From an uncultured Planctomycetaceae bacterium (GTDB taxonomy: Bacteria > Planctomycetota > Planctomycetia > Planctomycetales > Planctomycetaceae), in assembly GCA_903898975.1 (NCBI GenBank), contig CAIUHT010000261.1, positions 1-8,862 on the forward strand: a DNA stretch of 8,862 nt. The letters are read 5' to 3'. Below are positions 1-6,741 of this stretch, piece after piece (position 1 is the first letter of the stretch; the number at the start of each line of letters is the position of its first letter). The notes beneath the pieces are model-generated. The model made no database searches. It had not been told where the DNA came from and worked only from the letters and a program-made list of their open reading frames with translations. A program made the translations under genes and the position numbers.

Positions 1-271
1 GGGGATGACGTGCTGCTCGACCCCCCAGCCGGCTGAAACCTCGTCCAGGGTCTGCAGGCTGCCGCCGCAAGCTCTCGACCTCAAGCGGACACTCTCTGCC
101 GGAACCGCGGGCTTCGACTGACACTGCGGGCGACCTTCGCGTCACCGGGCCATCCGCCGCCAGAGCGTAAAGCGGGCCTCGGCCTGAAGGGGGCGTGGTC
201 TCTCGAGTGCACTGCGGTCACGCAGGAGGGCTGTGGTCACTCGAAAGCGCGGTGGTTGCTGAGATGGTTGC
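1..271. other. Left-edge region with no supportable gene
   Basis: Nothing here can be assigned with confidence. A plus-strand frame open from the edge ends at TGA 34-36 (tail GDDVLLDPPAG), which could be the last residues of a gene entering from the left. A minus-strand frame is open from about position 141 to the edge, with no good ATG and no Shine-Dalgarno site. The two readings exclude each other and neither shows a recognisable motif. The stretch also lies downstream of the minus-strand ligase-family gene, but I see no clean hairpin plus T-run that would end its transcript. Confidence 0.3.
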
Positions 272-1885
272 TTACAAGGTCGTCTTTGGCTCGGCGTGCG
301 CGTGTCGCGCCGCTCCGCCGAGGCCGGTCAGGTATGACCAGAACAGTCCCCCGGTCACGCTGAGAATGAGCGAGTTGAAGAGGCTGCCCAACGCCAGCGT
401 CAGCACCGCCCCTTGAACGAGGCTCGCCTCCCAGTCGGGCAATTGACGACTCTGCCTCCACTGGCTCCACAGCAGCAGCCCAAACAGCAGCCCCCCCGCC
501 AGCCCCAGTTGCACCGTCAGCAGCAGGTATTCGTTGTGCGGTTCCGAGACCGACGGCAGCCCGTGCTGCTGGGCCAGCGCGCGGTACTCGGGTTCGAAAC
601 TGCCAGTCCCGGTCCCCATCACGGGATGGCGGGCAATCAGGGTGAGCGTGTGGCGATAGAACTCGAGCCGGGGGTCAATCGAGCGTTGCCGCTGCTCGCC
701 AAACTGATCTCGAAACTGCCCGACGGTCTGGTCAAACCGGGCCCGGACGATGGGCGACAGGGTCGCGGCGGCCACGGCTCCGCACAGCACCAGCCCGCAG
801 CCCAGCCAGACCCCCCGGCGACCCGCTTGCCGGGCCAGCCACAAGACCGCCAGTGCCCCCAGCGCCAAGAAGCCCGTCCGTCCCTGCACCAGGAACACAT
901 TGTTCCACACGGCACAGGCCGCCAGCCCCAGCAGCAGCCAGCTCCAGCGATCCCGCCGCTGCCAGGCAGCCCCCACACTGAGGTAGGTGAGCAACGACAT
1001 CAGCAAGCCATGGATGATGCGGTCCTTGGTGACCACATAATTCGTCGGGAGGTTGTTCCGCTCAAGCCCAAAGTCGAGTTGGGTCAGCCATTCGACGCAC
1101 GACATCGCCAGCAGCACGCTGCAGCCGGCGAGGAAGGCGTTCGCCCCGCGCCGCCGCCAGGCCGACTCTTTAAACACCTGGTCAAACAACGGCAGCAACA
1201 GCAGTTCGCGGTATTTGAGCAGGCAGCGCACGCCCCGTTCCCAGCCGGCGGTCGACCAGCCCACCCCCAACGCCAGCAGGGCAAACAGGGCTAACGCCAG
1301 CCCCGAGCCCCAACCGAGGGCGCGACCAACCCGCCTCCATTCGATCTGTGACCCGCCACTCGACGCTGGCCGGCGCTGAATACCTGCGGCAGATTCCTCA
1401 CCCGCTGGCTCTTGCCCGGGAACAGTTCCACCAAGTCGCTGCCACGGGCGCTCGGTGACCAGCCAGCTCGCTACGAAGCAGCCAGTCAGCACCTCGGCGG
1501 GGGAGGTGGCAATGGGAATGCAGAAGCCCGTGGCCACGGCGAGCCACCGCGTCACCTCGGGTGGAGTCAGTCGCGCCCAAGGCGGTGCGGCAGCGGGCCC
1601 TGGTGCACTCGCGCTGCCGCTGTCGGTGTCTACTGGGGGAAGTGCGCCAGTCTGCAGCGGTGCCAAAGAGCGAGCCACCAGTGCGGCGCGGAACTCCGCC
1701 GAGGGCTCGAGGTTTTCGGGCTCGGCAGTCCCAGTGTTGGGCGCCGAGTTCAGTCTCGAGTTCGGTCCAGAAGTCGCCCCGGAAGCAGCTTGCTGAGGGG
1801 CGAGAGCAGCGTTCGTCCCAGCGAGGGGACTGCGGGTTGCCGCAGAATCGCCGCGCGACGCTGTTCCCTCCGGGCGGGCGCTCAT
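272..1885 (-). CDS. O-antigen ligase/polymerase (Wzy_C) family membrane protein
   Basis: This is a polytopic inner-membrane protein of 537 residues. The Wzy_C family transfers or polymerises undecaprenyl-linked glycans at the periplasmic face. The first 100 or so residues are polar and rich in Ala, Ser, Pro and Gly, then about nine or ten hydrophobic segments follow between residues 115 and 525. Family hallmarks are visible: QGRTGFLAL near residue 335 with the conserved Arg, RLEFYRHTLTLI followed by HPVMGTGTGSFEPEY near 410-430, and PHNEYLLLTVQLGLAGG near 450, the His-containing motif. The order and spacing match the Wzy_C domain. The start is uncertain. ATG 1885 is chosen here, but TTG 1891, in the same frame, is better spaced (5 nt) from AGGTGAG. 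An even earlier ATG at 1915 is cut off by an in-frame TGA. The stop is TAA at 272-274. The sequence does not decide between ligase, polymerase or a protein-glycan transferase. No other glycan genes are in the window. Confidence 0.88.
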   Translation of the reverse strand: MSARPEGTASRGDSAATRSPLAGTNAALAPQQAASGATSGPNSRLNSAPNTGTAEPENLEPSAEFRAALVARSLAPLQTGALPPVDTDSGSASAPGPAAAPPWARLTPPEVTRWLAVATGFCIPIATSPAEVLTGCFVASWLVTERPWQRLGGTVPGQEPAGEESAAGIQRRPASSGGSQIEWRRVGRALGWGSGLALALFALLALGVGWSTAGWERGVRCLLKYRELLLLPLFDQVFKESAWRRRGANAFLAGCSVLLAMSCVEWLTQLDFGLERNNLPTNYVVTKDRIIHGLLMSLLTYLSVGAAWQRRDRWSWLLLGLAACAVWNNVFLVQGRTGFLALGALAVLWLARQAGRRGVWLGCGLVLCGAVAAATLSPIVRARFDQTVGQFRDQFGEQRQRSIDPRLEFYRHTLTLIARHPVMGTGTGSFEPEYRALAQQHGLPSVSEPHNEYLLLTVQLGLAGGLLFGLLLWSQWRQSRQLPDWEASLVQGAVLTLALGSLFNSLILSVTGGLFWSYLTGLGGAARHAHAEPKTTL

Positions 1886-1897
1886 GTCCAATCGGTC

Positions 1898-1915
1898 TCA
1901 CCTGGAACTCGTCAT
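1898..1915 (-). other. Five-codon mini-ORF in the ligase leader, in frame with the gene
   Basis: The frame reads ATG ACG AGT TCC AGG TGA (MTSSR). It is preceded by GGAGG at 1927-1923 with a 7-nt spacer, the best ribosome-binding site I see in the window. Its TGA lies within the AGGTGAG (1903-1897) that could serve the main start, and the frame is the same as that of the ligase gene. So it is either a leader peptide coupled to re-initiation at TTG 1891 or ATG 1885, or the true original gene start interrupted by a nonsense codon, for example CGA changed to TGA. The sequence alone cannot separate these. Confidence 0.4.
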
Positions 1916-1938
1916 TCGCGGCCCTCCAGTCGCAACAT
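1912..1938 (-). other. Eight-codon mini-ORF overlapping the next by ATGA
   Basis: The frame encodes MLRLEGRE and stops at TGA 1914-1912, which overlaps the ATG of the next mini-ORF (1915-1913) as ATGA, the usual signature of translational coupling. GGGAGG abuts the ATG with no spacer, so initiation here should be poor. The ATG also falls exactly in the 3-nt bulge of the hairpin described at 1931-1959. This is weak evidence for expression and is recorded because of the arrangement. Confidence 0.2.
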
Positions 1939-1966
1939 CCTCCCGGGCGGGAGGTTGCGCAACCTC
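1931..1966 (-). promoter_or_regulatory. Overlapping palindrome and hairpin in the ligase leader
   Basis: A perfect 16-bp palindrome, gaggttgcgcaacctc, occupies 1951-1966. Overlapping it, the minus-strand transcript can form an 11-bp stem: 1959-1955 (CGCAA) with 1935-1931 (TTGCG), and 1954-1949 (CCTCCC) with 1944-1939 (GGGAGG). The loop is GCCC and the bulge is ATG. The two structures share 1951-1959 and cannot form together. The palindrome sits just downstream of the predicted transcription start, so it could be a dimeric repressor site. The pair could instead act as an RNA switch. No T-run follows, so it is not a classical attenuator. Confidence 0.45.
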
Positions 1967-1979
1967 AAGGCACGGCGTT

Positions 1980-2009
1980 GGGATACTTCCTCAAGCCGGA
2001 ATCTGTCAA
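1980..2009 (-). promoter_or_regulatory. Candidate sigma70-type promoter for the ligase gene
   Basis: The minus strand has a perfect -35 TTGACA at 2009-2004, then 18 nt, then a weak -10 TATCCC at 1985-1980 (three of six consensus bases). Transcription would start near 1973, leaving a leader of about 85-90 nt that contains the palindrome, hairpin and mini-ORFs. The -35 match is strong and the position is right, but the poor -10 keeps confidence low. Confidence 0.35.
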
Positions 2010-2109
2010 GAGGAACAGCCGCTGGCCAGTCCCGCCCAAGTGGTTAACGCCCCAGGATTTCCGCAGCGGGGACCCGCCCTCTAACGCGAGTCGTTCCCAG
2101 GTGGTTGGG

Positions 2110-2160
2110 AAAAAAAGAGTCCGCCAACAACCGCCGCGCCCCTCTCGCGCGCCCTTTTTT
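2110..2160 (-). terminator. Possible terminator downstream of the TolC-family gene
   Basis: Reading the minus strand, AAAAAAG (2160-2154) can pair with CTTTTTT (2117-2111), enclosing a second 5-bp stem of CGCGC with GCGCG (2151-2147 with 2139-2135, 7-nt loop) and ending in a run of seven T. It lies about 190 nt after the TolC-family stop. On the plus strand the inner stem is followed by CCC and six T, so the element might work both ways. The inner stem is short and its T-run on the minus strand is distant, so this is only a candidate. The rest of the spacer between 2010 and 2302 shows no coding signal. Confidence 0.35.
2121..2140 (+). repeat. Diverged single copy of the 15-bp repeat family
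   Basis: This 20-base segment matches 8133-8152 of the tandem repeat array at 18 of 20 positions. The differences are A for G at the sixth base and G for C at the sixteenth. Both copies lie just downstream of a gene's stop codon, but here the gene is on the opposite strand relative to the repeat. It is embedded in the candidate terminator. The C-rich, low-complexity composition makes chance similarity possible. Confidence 0.35.
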
Positions 2161-2302
2161 AAGCATCTGCTCGCCAGCGGTCATTCAGGAACAAGTCGCT
2201 GCTGGACCGGTCACTGGGTGGCCCATGGCTTGGTCAACAGGCGCTCCCCACAACCGACGCTGGGCGCAGCTGCCGTGAACCAGTTCGTCGCCCAGCCAGG
2301 GG

Positions 2303-5300
2303 TCATTCGTCGGGGAACAGATCCCGCAACTCGTGCGAGTACCACAGGCAGCGAGGCAGCGTGCCATACGGGAGTCCCGCGGCAGGATCGAGCAGGAACT
2401 GGGGCGTGGGCTGCAGTTTCTCATCCCGCAGGCCGGTCCAGAACCCGCGGTCGTCCAGTTCCAGCAGTTCCAGCGACAGGAAGAACTGGATGCGGTTGAC
2501 GAGGTAACCCAGGTGGTTGTCGGCGACCCCGCTCACCGCTTGCCGGAACGCGTCTTGAGCTTCCAGGAAGTCACGGGCGGCCACCCCGGGAAAGCCCAGG
2601 GCCAATTCCAGTTGCGTGCTCGACACCCGTTCGTTCGCCAGCGCGGCACTCGCGATGCCAATCTGATACTGGTTCCGGGCCAGTGCCAGGTTTCGCAGAT
2701 TGTCGCGCACTTCCAGCTTGATCAGGTCTTCCGCCTGCATCTCGGCCCGCCGGGCCACCTGGTAGTTGATCTGCGCGACCCGATAGGTGTTCCGCTGCTG
2801 CTGCCGATTGAGCGGCAGGTCGAGCGCCACCCGCACTTCCGTCCGCGCATCGTCAAACCGCAGGTCGTACGGGCCCAGCGCGTCGGTCGCCAGGACCTGC
2901 GTCGCCTGCAGGTTCAGCACCGACCGCAGGTCGTCGGCGGCCAGCTTGACCAGTCGCCGGGCATCGGCGATCTCCCCCCGGCGATTCATCAGGTCCAGCC
3001 GCAACGCCAGCGCGGTCAGCATGGCGTCGTCCAGTTCCATGTCCACGGGAGGGAGTGCCGAAGACTCCTGCGCCAGCAGCGACCGCGCGGGCAGCAACAG
3101 CTGGTCGAGCAGTTCGCGAAGCGATTCGGTCTCCTCATCGACCGGCCGATCGACCGGATGTCCCCCGGGAAGTTGCGACAGCTCACCCGCCAGGGTGTCC
3201 CCCTCGGCGACCAGTTGCGCCGTGGTCTGTTCGAGCTCGGGAAGCCATTCCAGCCGCGCGGCGTCCAGGGCCTCGGCCAGGCGCTGCCGCGTCTGGGCCA
3301 CCTGGTTGGCGAAGCGGTCCACGCGGTCGGCCAGCCCGGCGGGCCACTCCTGGTCGGGCTCGCGCACGGTGGCCAGCGTCCGTTGTTTCTCAAGCTGCCG
3401 GGCCTGGGTGTCGAGCACCTCGAGCCGACGTTGAACCAGTCGCACGACCGCCGGCTCGGTCGAGGTCTCGATCTCTGCGAGCCCCCGGCGTTGCGACTCG
3501 AGGGCCAGCCGGGCGTCGAGCAGTGCCAGTCGGGCTCCCAGCTCATCGAGTGGAGCAAACCCGAGATCGCCCGCCGCCCCGTCCCGCGATTCCCGCCATT
3601 GCTGCAGCCGCTGCTGCAGCACCATGGCGGCATTCACCAGCAGCGGCAGCTGGGCCCCGCCACTGACCTGCTCGGCGACCAGGCGTTCCCGGGTCCGGCG
3701 GACCGCCTCGGCGGCGACCGACGTTTCATCCCGCCCCGTGACCTCGTCAAGTTCCTGCAGATCAATCCGGATGGCCAGCTCGGGGGGCACCCCCATGTCG
3801 ATTTTCAGCCGGTCGAGCGCCCGTTCGAGCGCCACCCCCGCAGCAATCAGCCGACTGCGGCCGGTCAGCATGTTCTGCTCGATCTGCTCGGTCTGAATCC
3901 GCGATCGCAGCCCCGCCTCAAGTTCAATCAGCGACTGCTGGTGGGCTCCCGAGAGCGAGAAGTAGTTCTGCGATTCAATCGCGATCTGCCGATAGGCCCG
4001 CAGGATCGCATAGTACGAGCTGGCCAGGTTCACAAAGAACGTCTTGCGGAACCGCAGGTAGCTGCGGGCCGCGTAGACCAGTTGCCGCTCGGCCCGGGTG
4101 AGGGGTTCGAAGCGGATGTCCCGCTGAATGAGCGGCTGGCTGATGTCAAACAGCAACTGCGACGAGATATCAGCCGCGAAGGCGTCTGGCCCGTTGAAGG
4201 TGAGCAGCACGTTGTTGGCGAGCCGGCCGACAAACGTCCCGCCCGTGACCATCAGTTTGTCCACCTCGGCGTGGGCCCGATTGTCGAGCGTCGAGAAATA
4301 GTCGCTGTCGAAGTTGCGGGTGCGATAGGCCAGATCGCCCCCGTTGCCAAACGGGGTGAACTTGAGCAGGTACTGGAACTGCTCCAGCGAGACAACCAGG
4401 GCGGCCTTGTAGAGCGTCTCTTTTTGGGTCTGCAGCTCGCGACTGTTCAGCTTCCCCAGTTCGATGATGTTTTCGAGGGTCAGCACCCGGCCTGAGGGCT
4501 GCAGTTCTGCGGTGGGCTCCGCATTGAAGCTCTGTGAGTAGACGCGACTCAATTGTTCGAACTCGAGCATCCGCTGCTGCACCGACAACGGCAACGCCTC
4601 CCACTGCGAGGGACGCACCTGGCTCGGCACCATCGCCGTGGGGGAACTGGGGGGTGTGGCGTCGGGCGGGGCAGGCGTCGAGGGAGGGGCGACCGCGGTC
4701 GTCCCGGGAGCGGGGGCATCGGCCGAGTCGGACGCCGCGTCGGAATCGGGCTCGGGAATCGGTGCGAGAGCTTCGTCGGGTGCGGGGGGCGCGGCCGCTT
4801 GCGGAACCAGCGCGGAGACAGTCTGCACCTGGTTGGTGGCCCGCGACGCAGAGGCTCGCTGGGACGCAACCGCATCCCCCAACCCGCCCGCCTGCATTTG
4901 GCCCACATGCTGCCGCGTGGCAGCTGCCGGCGTGATGGCAGCAGAAGCGAGCGAAGCCGAGGCCGCTGCGGTCGTCGGGGTCGCTGCCGATTTGGGCGGT
5001 TCGAGTCGGCGCTGCAGCTTGGGGGTGGCCCGAGGTGTAGTCCCGGGCACTGTGGCCGGCGGTGTCGCTGGGGCCGTCACGGGAGGGGTGACAGGGGTCG
5101 AACGTGCGGTGGGAGCGTCGAGCGCGGGACCCGGGAGGCTGGCCGGCCGCGCGCGGCGGACGTCTGTGGCGGTGCTGTTCACAGAGCGCGCGGGCGGGGC
5201 GTCAACATTCGCCGGTTCGACTCCGCCAAGGACCGGTGCTGGTTGCTCCGTGTTTCCCGCCGTGGCGTCTGGCTTGATCGAGGTGGGACGACTTGTGCGG

Positions 5301-5809
5301 GAACGCCGACTCTGCGCGTTCACACCCGGCATGGGGGGCGGTGCCGGTTCCTGGGAAGGGGACGAGAATTCGTCGGTGGGCTGTTCCCCCGCCCGTCGCG
5401 AGGGAGCCCGTTCCGACGGTGCCGGAGGAAGGGGATTCCCGTTGGCGTCGGTCGAACCCACAGCCGAGGACGGCTGGTCCTCACCCGCTTGATCGGCATC
5501 CCGGCGGGGATTCCAACTTCTTGGATCCGTGTCGGAATCGAGCGGGGGGATCTGGTAGCCGTAGAGGCGGGGCTGCGGATCGGGCAGCGGGGTGCAGTCG
5601 GGGTCGGTCGGGTCGTACAGACGGGACCGCTCCTCGGGCTCAATCGACATCCCCGAGGGATGCCACGGGGTTTCCTCGAGGCGATCGTCCAGCAGCGCGT
5701 ACGAGTCGCGGTCGGCGGATTGGCGGTAGCGAGTCCGGCTGCAACCGGCCAGGCACACAGAACCAATCAGGACCAGCAAACAGCCCTGGAACAGGAACGA
5801 AGAGCGCAC
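2303..5809 (-). CDS. Large TolC-family outer-membrane efflux lipoprotein
   Basis: This 1168-residue protein is a TolC/OEP-type channel that would carry substrates from periplasmic pumps through the outer membrane. GTG 5809 is chosen because it gives a textbook lipoprotein signal: an Arg, a hydrophobic stretch, then LAGC with Cys23 as lipid anchor. An upstream GTG at 5887 adds 26 residues that fit no signal. Neither has a good Shine-Dalgarno site. After Cys23 comes a motif I recall from planctomycete TolC proteins (SRLYDPTDPDCTPLPDP, about residues 60-80). Then roughly residues 95-440 are low-complexity and rich in Pro, Ala, Thr and Ser. The first OEP half runs from about 445 (ENIIELGKLNSRE) to 690, with PLIQRDIRFEPLTRAERQ and SYLRFRKTFFVNLASSYY. 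A helical, Glu/Gln/Leu/Arg-rich insertion follows at about 690-918. The second half starts near 930 (LALRLDLMNRRGEIADARR) and contains TEVRVALDLPLNRQQQRNTY. It is about 2.5 times the length of E. coli TolC. No membrane-fusion protein or pump is encoded here. Confidence 0.88.
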   Translation of the reverse strand: MRSSFLFQGCLLVLIGSVCLAGCSRTRYRQSADRDSYALLDDRLEETPWHPSGMSIEPEERSRLYDPTDPDCTPLPDPQPRLYGYQIPPLDSDTDPRSWNPRRDADQAGEDQPSSAVGSTDANGNPLPPAPSERAPSRRAGEQPTDEFSSPSQEPAPPPMPGVNAQSRRSRTSRPTSIKPDATAGNTEQPAPVLGGVEPANVDAPPARSVNSTATDVRRARPASLPGPALDAPTARSTPVTPPVTAPATPPATVPGTTPRATPKLQRRLEPPKSAATPTTAAASASLASAAITPAAATRQHVGQMQAGGLGDAVASQRASASRATNQVQTVSALVPQAAAPPAPDEALAPIPEPDSDAASDSADAPAPGTTAVAPPSTPAPPDATPPSSPTAMVPSQVRPSQWEALPLSVQQRMLEFEQLSRVYSQSFNAEPTAELQPSGRVLTLENIIELGKLNSRELQTQKETLYKAALVVSLEQFQYLLKFTPFGNGGDLAYRTRNFDSDYFSTLDNRAHAEVDKLMVTGGTFVGRLANNVLLTFNGPDAFAADISSQLLFDISQPLIQRDIRFEPLTRAERQLVYAARSYLRFRKTFFVNLASSYYAILRAYRQIAIESQNYFSLSGAHQQSLIELEAGLRSRIQTEQIEQNMLTGRSRLIAAGVALERALDRLKIDMGVPPELAIRIDLQELDEVTGRDETSVAAEAVRRTRERLVAEQVSGGAQLPLLVNAAMVLQQRLQQWRESRDGAAGDLGFAPLDELGARLALLDARLALESQRRGLAEIETSTEPAVVRLVQRRLEVLDTQARQLEKQRTLATVREPDQEWPAGLADRVDRFANQVAQTRQRLAEALDAARLEWLPELEQTTAQLVAEGDTLAGELSQLPGGHPVDRPVDEETESLRELLDQLLLPARSLLAQESSALPPVDMELDDAMLTALALRLDLMNRRGEIADARRLVKLAADDLRSVLNLQATQVLATDALGPYDLRFDDARTEVRVALDLPLNRQQQRNTYRVAQINYQVARRAEMQAEDLIKLEVRDNLRNLALARNQYQIGIASAALANERVSSTQLELALGFPGVAARDFLEAQDAFRQAVSGVADNHLGYLVNRIQFFLSLELLELDDRGFWTGLRDEKLQPTPQFLLDPAAGLPYGTLPRCLWYSHELRDLFPDE

Positions 5810-6741
5810 GGTGTCAGTGTCGAGGCGAAGCAGCTCGGAAGAACGACCAGTCCCAGTGTCCCAAACCCCCGCCAGTCGCCTCCCCACTCAGGAAGCCAAA
5901 CCGCCCGGAATCAAAGAACACCAAAACGTCTGTTGATGTATCGACTGTTCGGGCTGGGGGGGTTGAGCAAACCCTGGCGGCTCCACTGACTCTAGCGATT
6001 CTGCCGATTTTAGCGCTCTGCTGAAAACTTGTGGTTGTGTCTGGCTCTGTGTTGTAAGTCTATTCTGATTAATGTGTTACGGTCGTCGGTGAGGGCTGGT
6101 CGAGAGATCGGTCGGTGCCATCCCGGTGGTCAGTCAACGGAATTGGCGGGACAATTGACCTGAGCTTTCGCCCGTCAGGTGGGGGCCGCGTTGCCACTGG
6201 CTGGTCAGGAACCGCGCGTGGCGGAGTCCCTCCCGTGGCGAGTTGGTCTCCCGCATCAGAACCTCCGGCGCTCCCCAGCCCCATCCAGGCGGTGCCATCC
6301 CTCCGCAGTCGGTTTTCTGAACCACCATGGTGCCCCAGGAATTTTTGTGGAACACATTGCACCGGAAACGAACATGGACCCCAGCACGCATCACGTTAGA
6401 CTGATTGGTGCGGGTTATGGAGCGGCAGAGAATCGCTGGGTTCGAAGCCGGAGACTCGAGTCACGGCGTCGAAAGCTTCAGCATCGAGAGCTCTGGCATC
6501 GAAGGCCACGTAGTGCCCACTGCTCCCGCGGTCACAGCGGGGGGAGGTGGGTGGGTGCGGTCTGAAAACTCGCTGGAAAAGGGCTGCGGGAACAGGACTC
6601 TGCGAAACCAAGACGATGTGACGCGGTGAGTGGCCGGTTCGCCCGGGCGAATCGGTGGGGGGCCCAGCAGGCTGGACGGTCCACTGGCCCCAAGTTGGCG
6701 ACAAAACTGGCTGAGTTCCTTGGCACACGCGGGTCACGCGC
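5810..6741. other. Long divergent intergenic region without a supportable gene
   Basis: This 932-base stretch separates the divergent TolC-family and DUF1501 genes and should hold both promoters. Several open frames of 74-128 codons exist on both strands, but they overlap each other, lack ribosome-binding sites and have no recognisable motifs, so none is called. The part around 5990-6090 is clearly more AT-rich than the rest and is the likeliest promoter zone. TAAAAT occurs on the minus strand there but has no acceptable -35. Two imperfect copies of TAGCG(n)TCTGC begin at 5993 and 6011. CACCATGGTG at 6328-6337 is a 10-bp palindrome. None of these is convincing alone. Confidence 0.4.
6442..6513. 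repeat. Degenerate 13-15 bp periodic repeat around TCGA
   Basis: The tetramer TCGA recurs at 6442, 6456, 6469, 6484 and 6499, spaced 14, 13, 15 and 15 bases. The last three units align over 15 bases: ggcgtcgaaagcttc, agcatcgagagctct and ggcatcgaaggccac, sharing 9 to 11 identical positions pairwise. This resembles an old, decayed tandem repeat upstream of the first DUF1501 gene. On the minus strand it reads FDARALDAEAFDA, a five-residue periodicity, but there is no credible gene around it. Confidence 0.3.

Noticed and set aside
1..141. Open minus-strand frame running to the left edge
   Set aside because: It is short, has only weak TTG or GTG starts and no ribosome-binding site, and competing plus-strand frames are equally open. 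It cannot be called without more sequence.
413..1294. A 293-codon plus-strand open frame rich in Gln and Pro
   Set aside because: It is antisense to the Wzy_C-family membrane protein, whose hydrophobic segments and motifs mark the real frame.
2121..2135. GGCGGTTGTTGGCGG on the minus strand is a perfect mirror repeat
   Set aside because: It reads the same backwards on one strand but is not self-complementary and is not a polypurine tract, so no hairpin or triplex is expected.
2333..4495. A 720-codon plus-strand open frame
   Set aside because: It lies fully antisense to the TolC-family gene and its composition (Gln, Arg, His, Pro) is that of a complementary-strand artefact. The minus-strand frame has a lipobox and TolC motifs.
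4553..5989. A 478-codon Arg/Gly-rich plus-strand open frame
   Set aside because: It is the complement of the Pro/Ala-rich part of the TolC-family gene; the repeated Arg and Gly follow from the GC-rich codons opposite.
6115..6399. A 94-codon plus-strand frame in the divergent spacer
   Set aside because: It has no ribosome-binding site, no motif and low-complexity Pro/Ser/Gly content, and it overlaps equally long frames on the other strand.
6436..6456. GGTTCGAA resembling a tRNA T-loop
   Set aside because: The flanking bases do not form a 5-bp T-stem around a 7-nt loop, and no D-arm, anticodon arm or acceptor stem can be built around it. A similar GGTTCGAA near 593 lies inside coding sequence.
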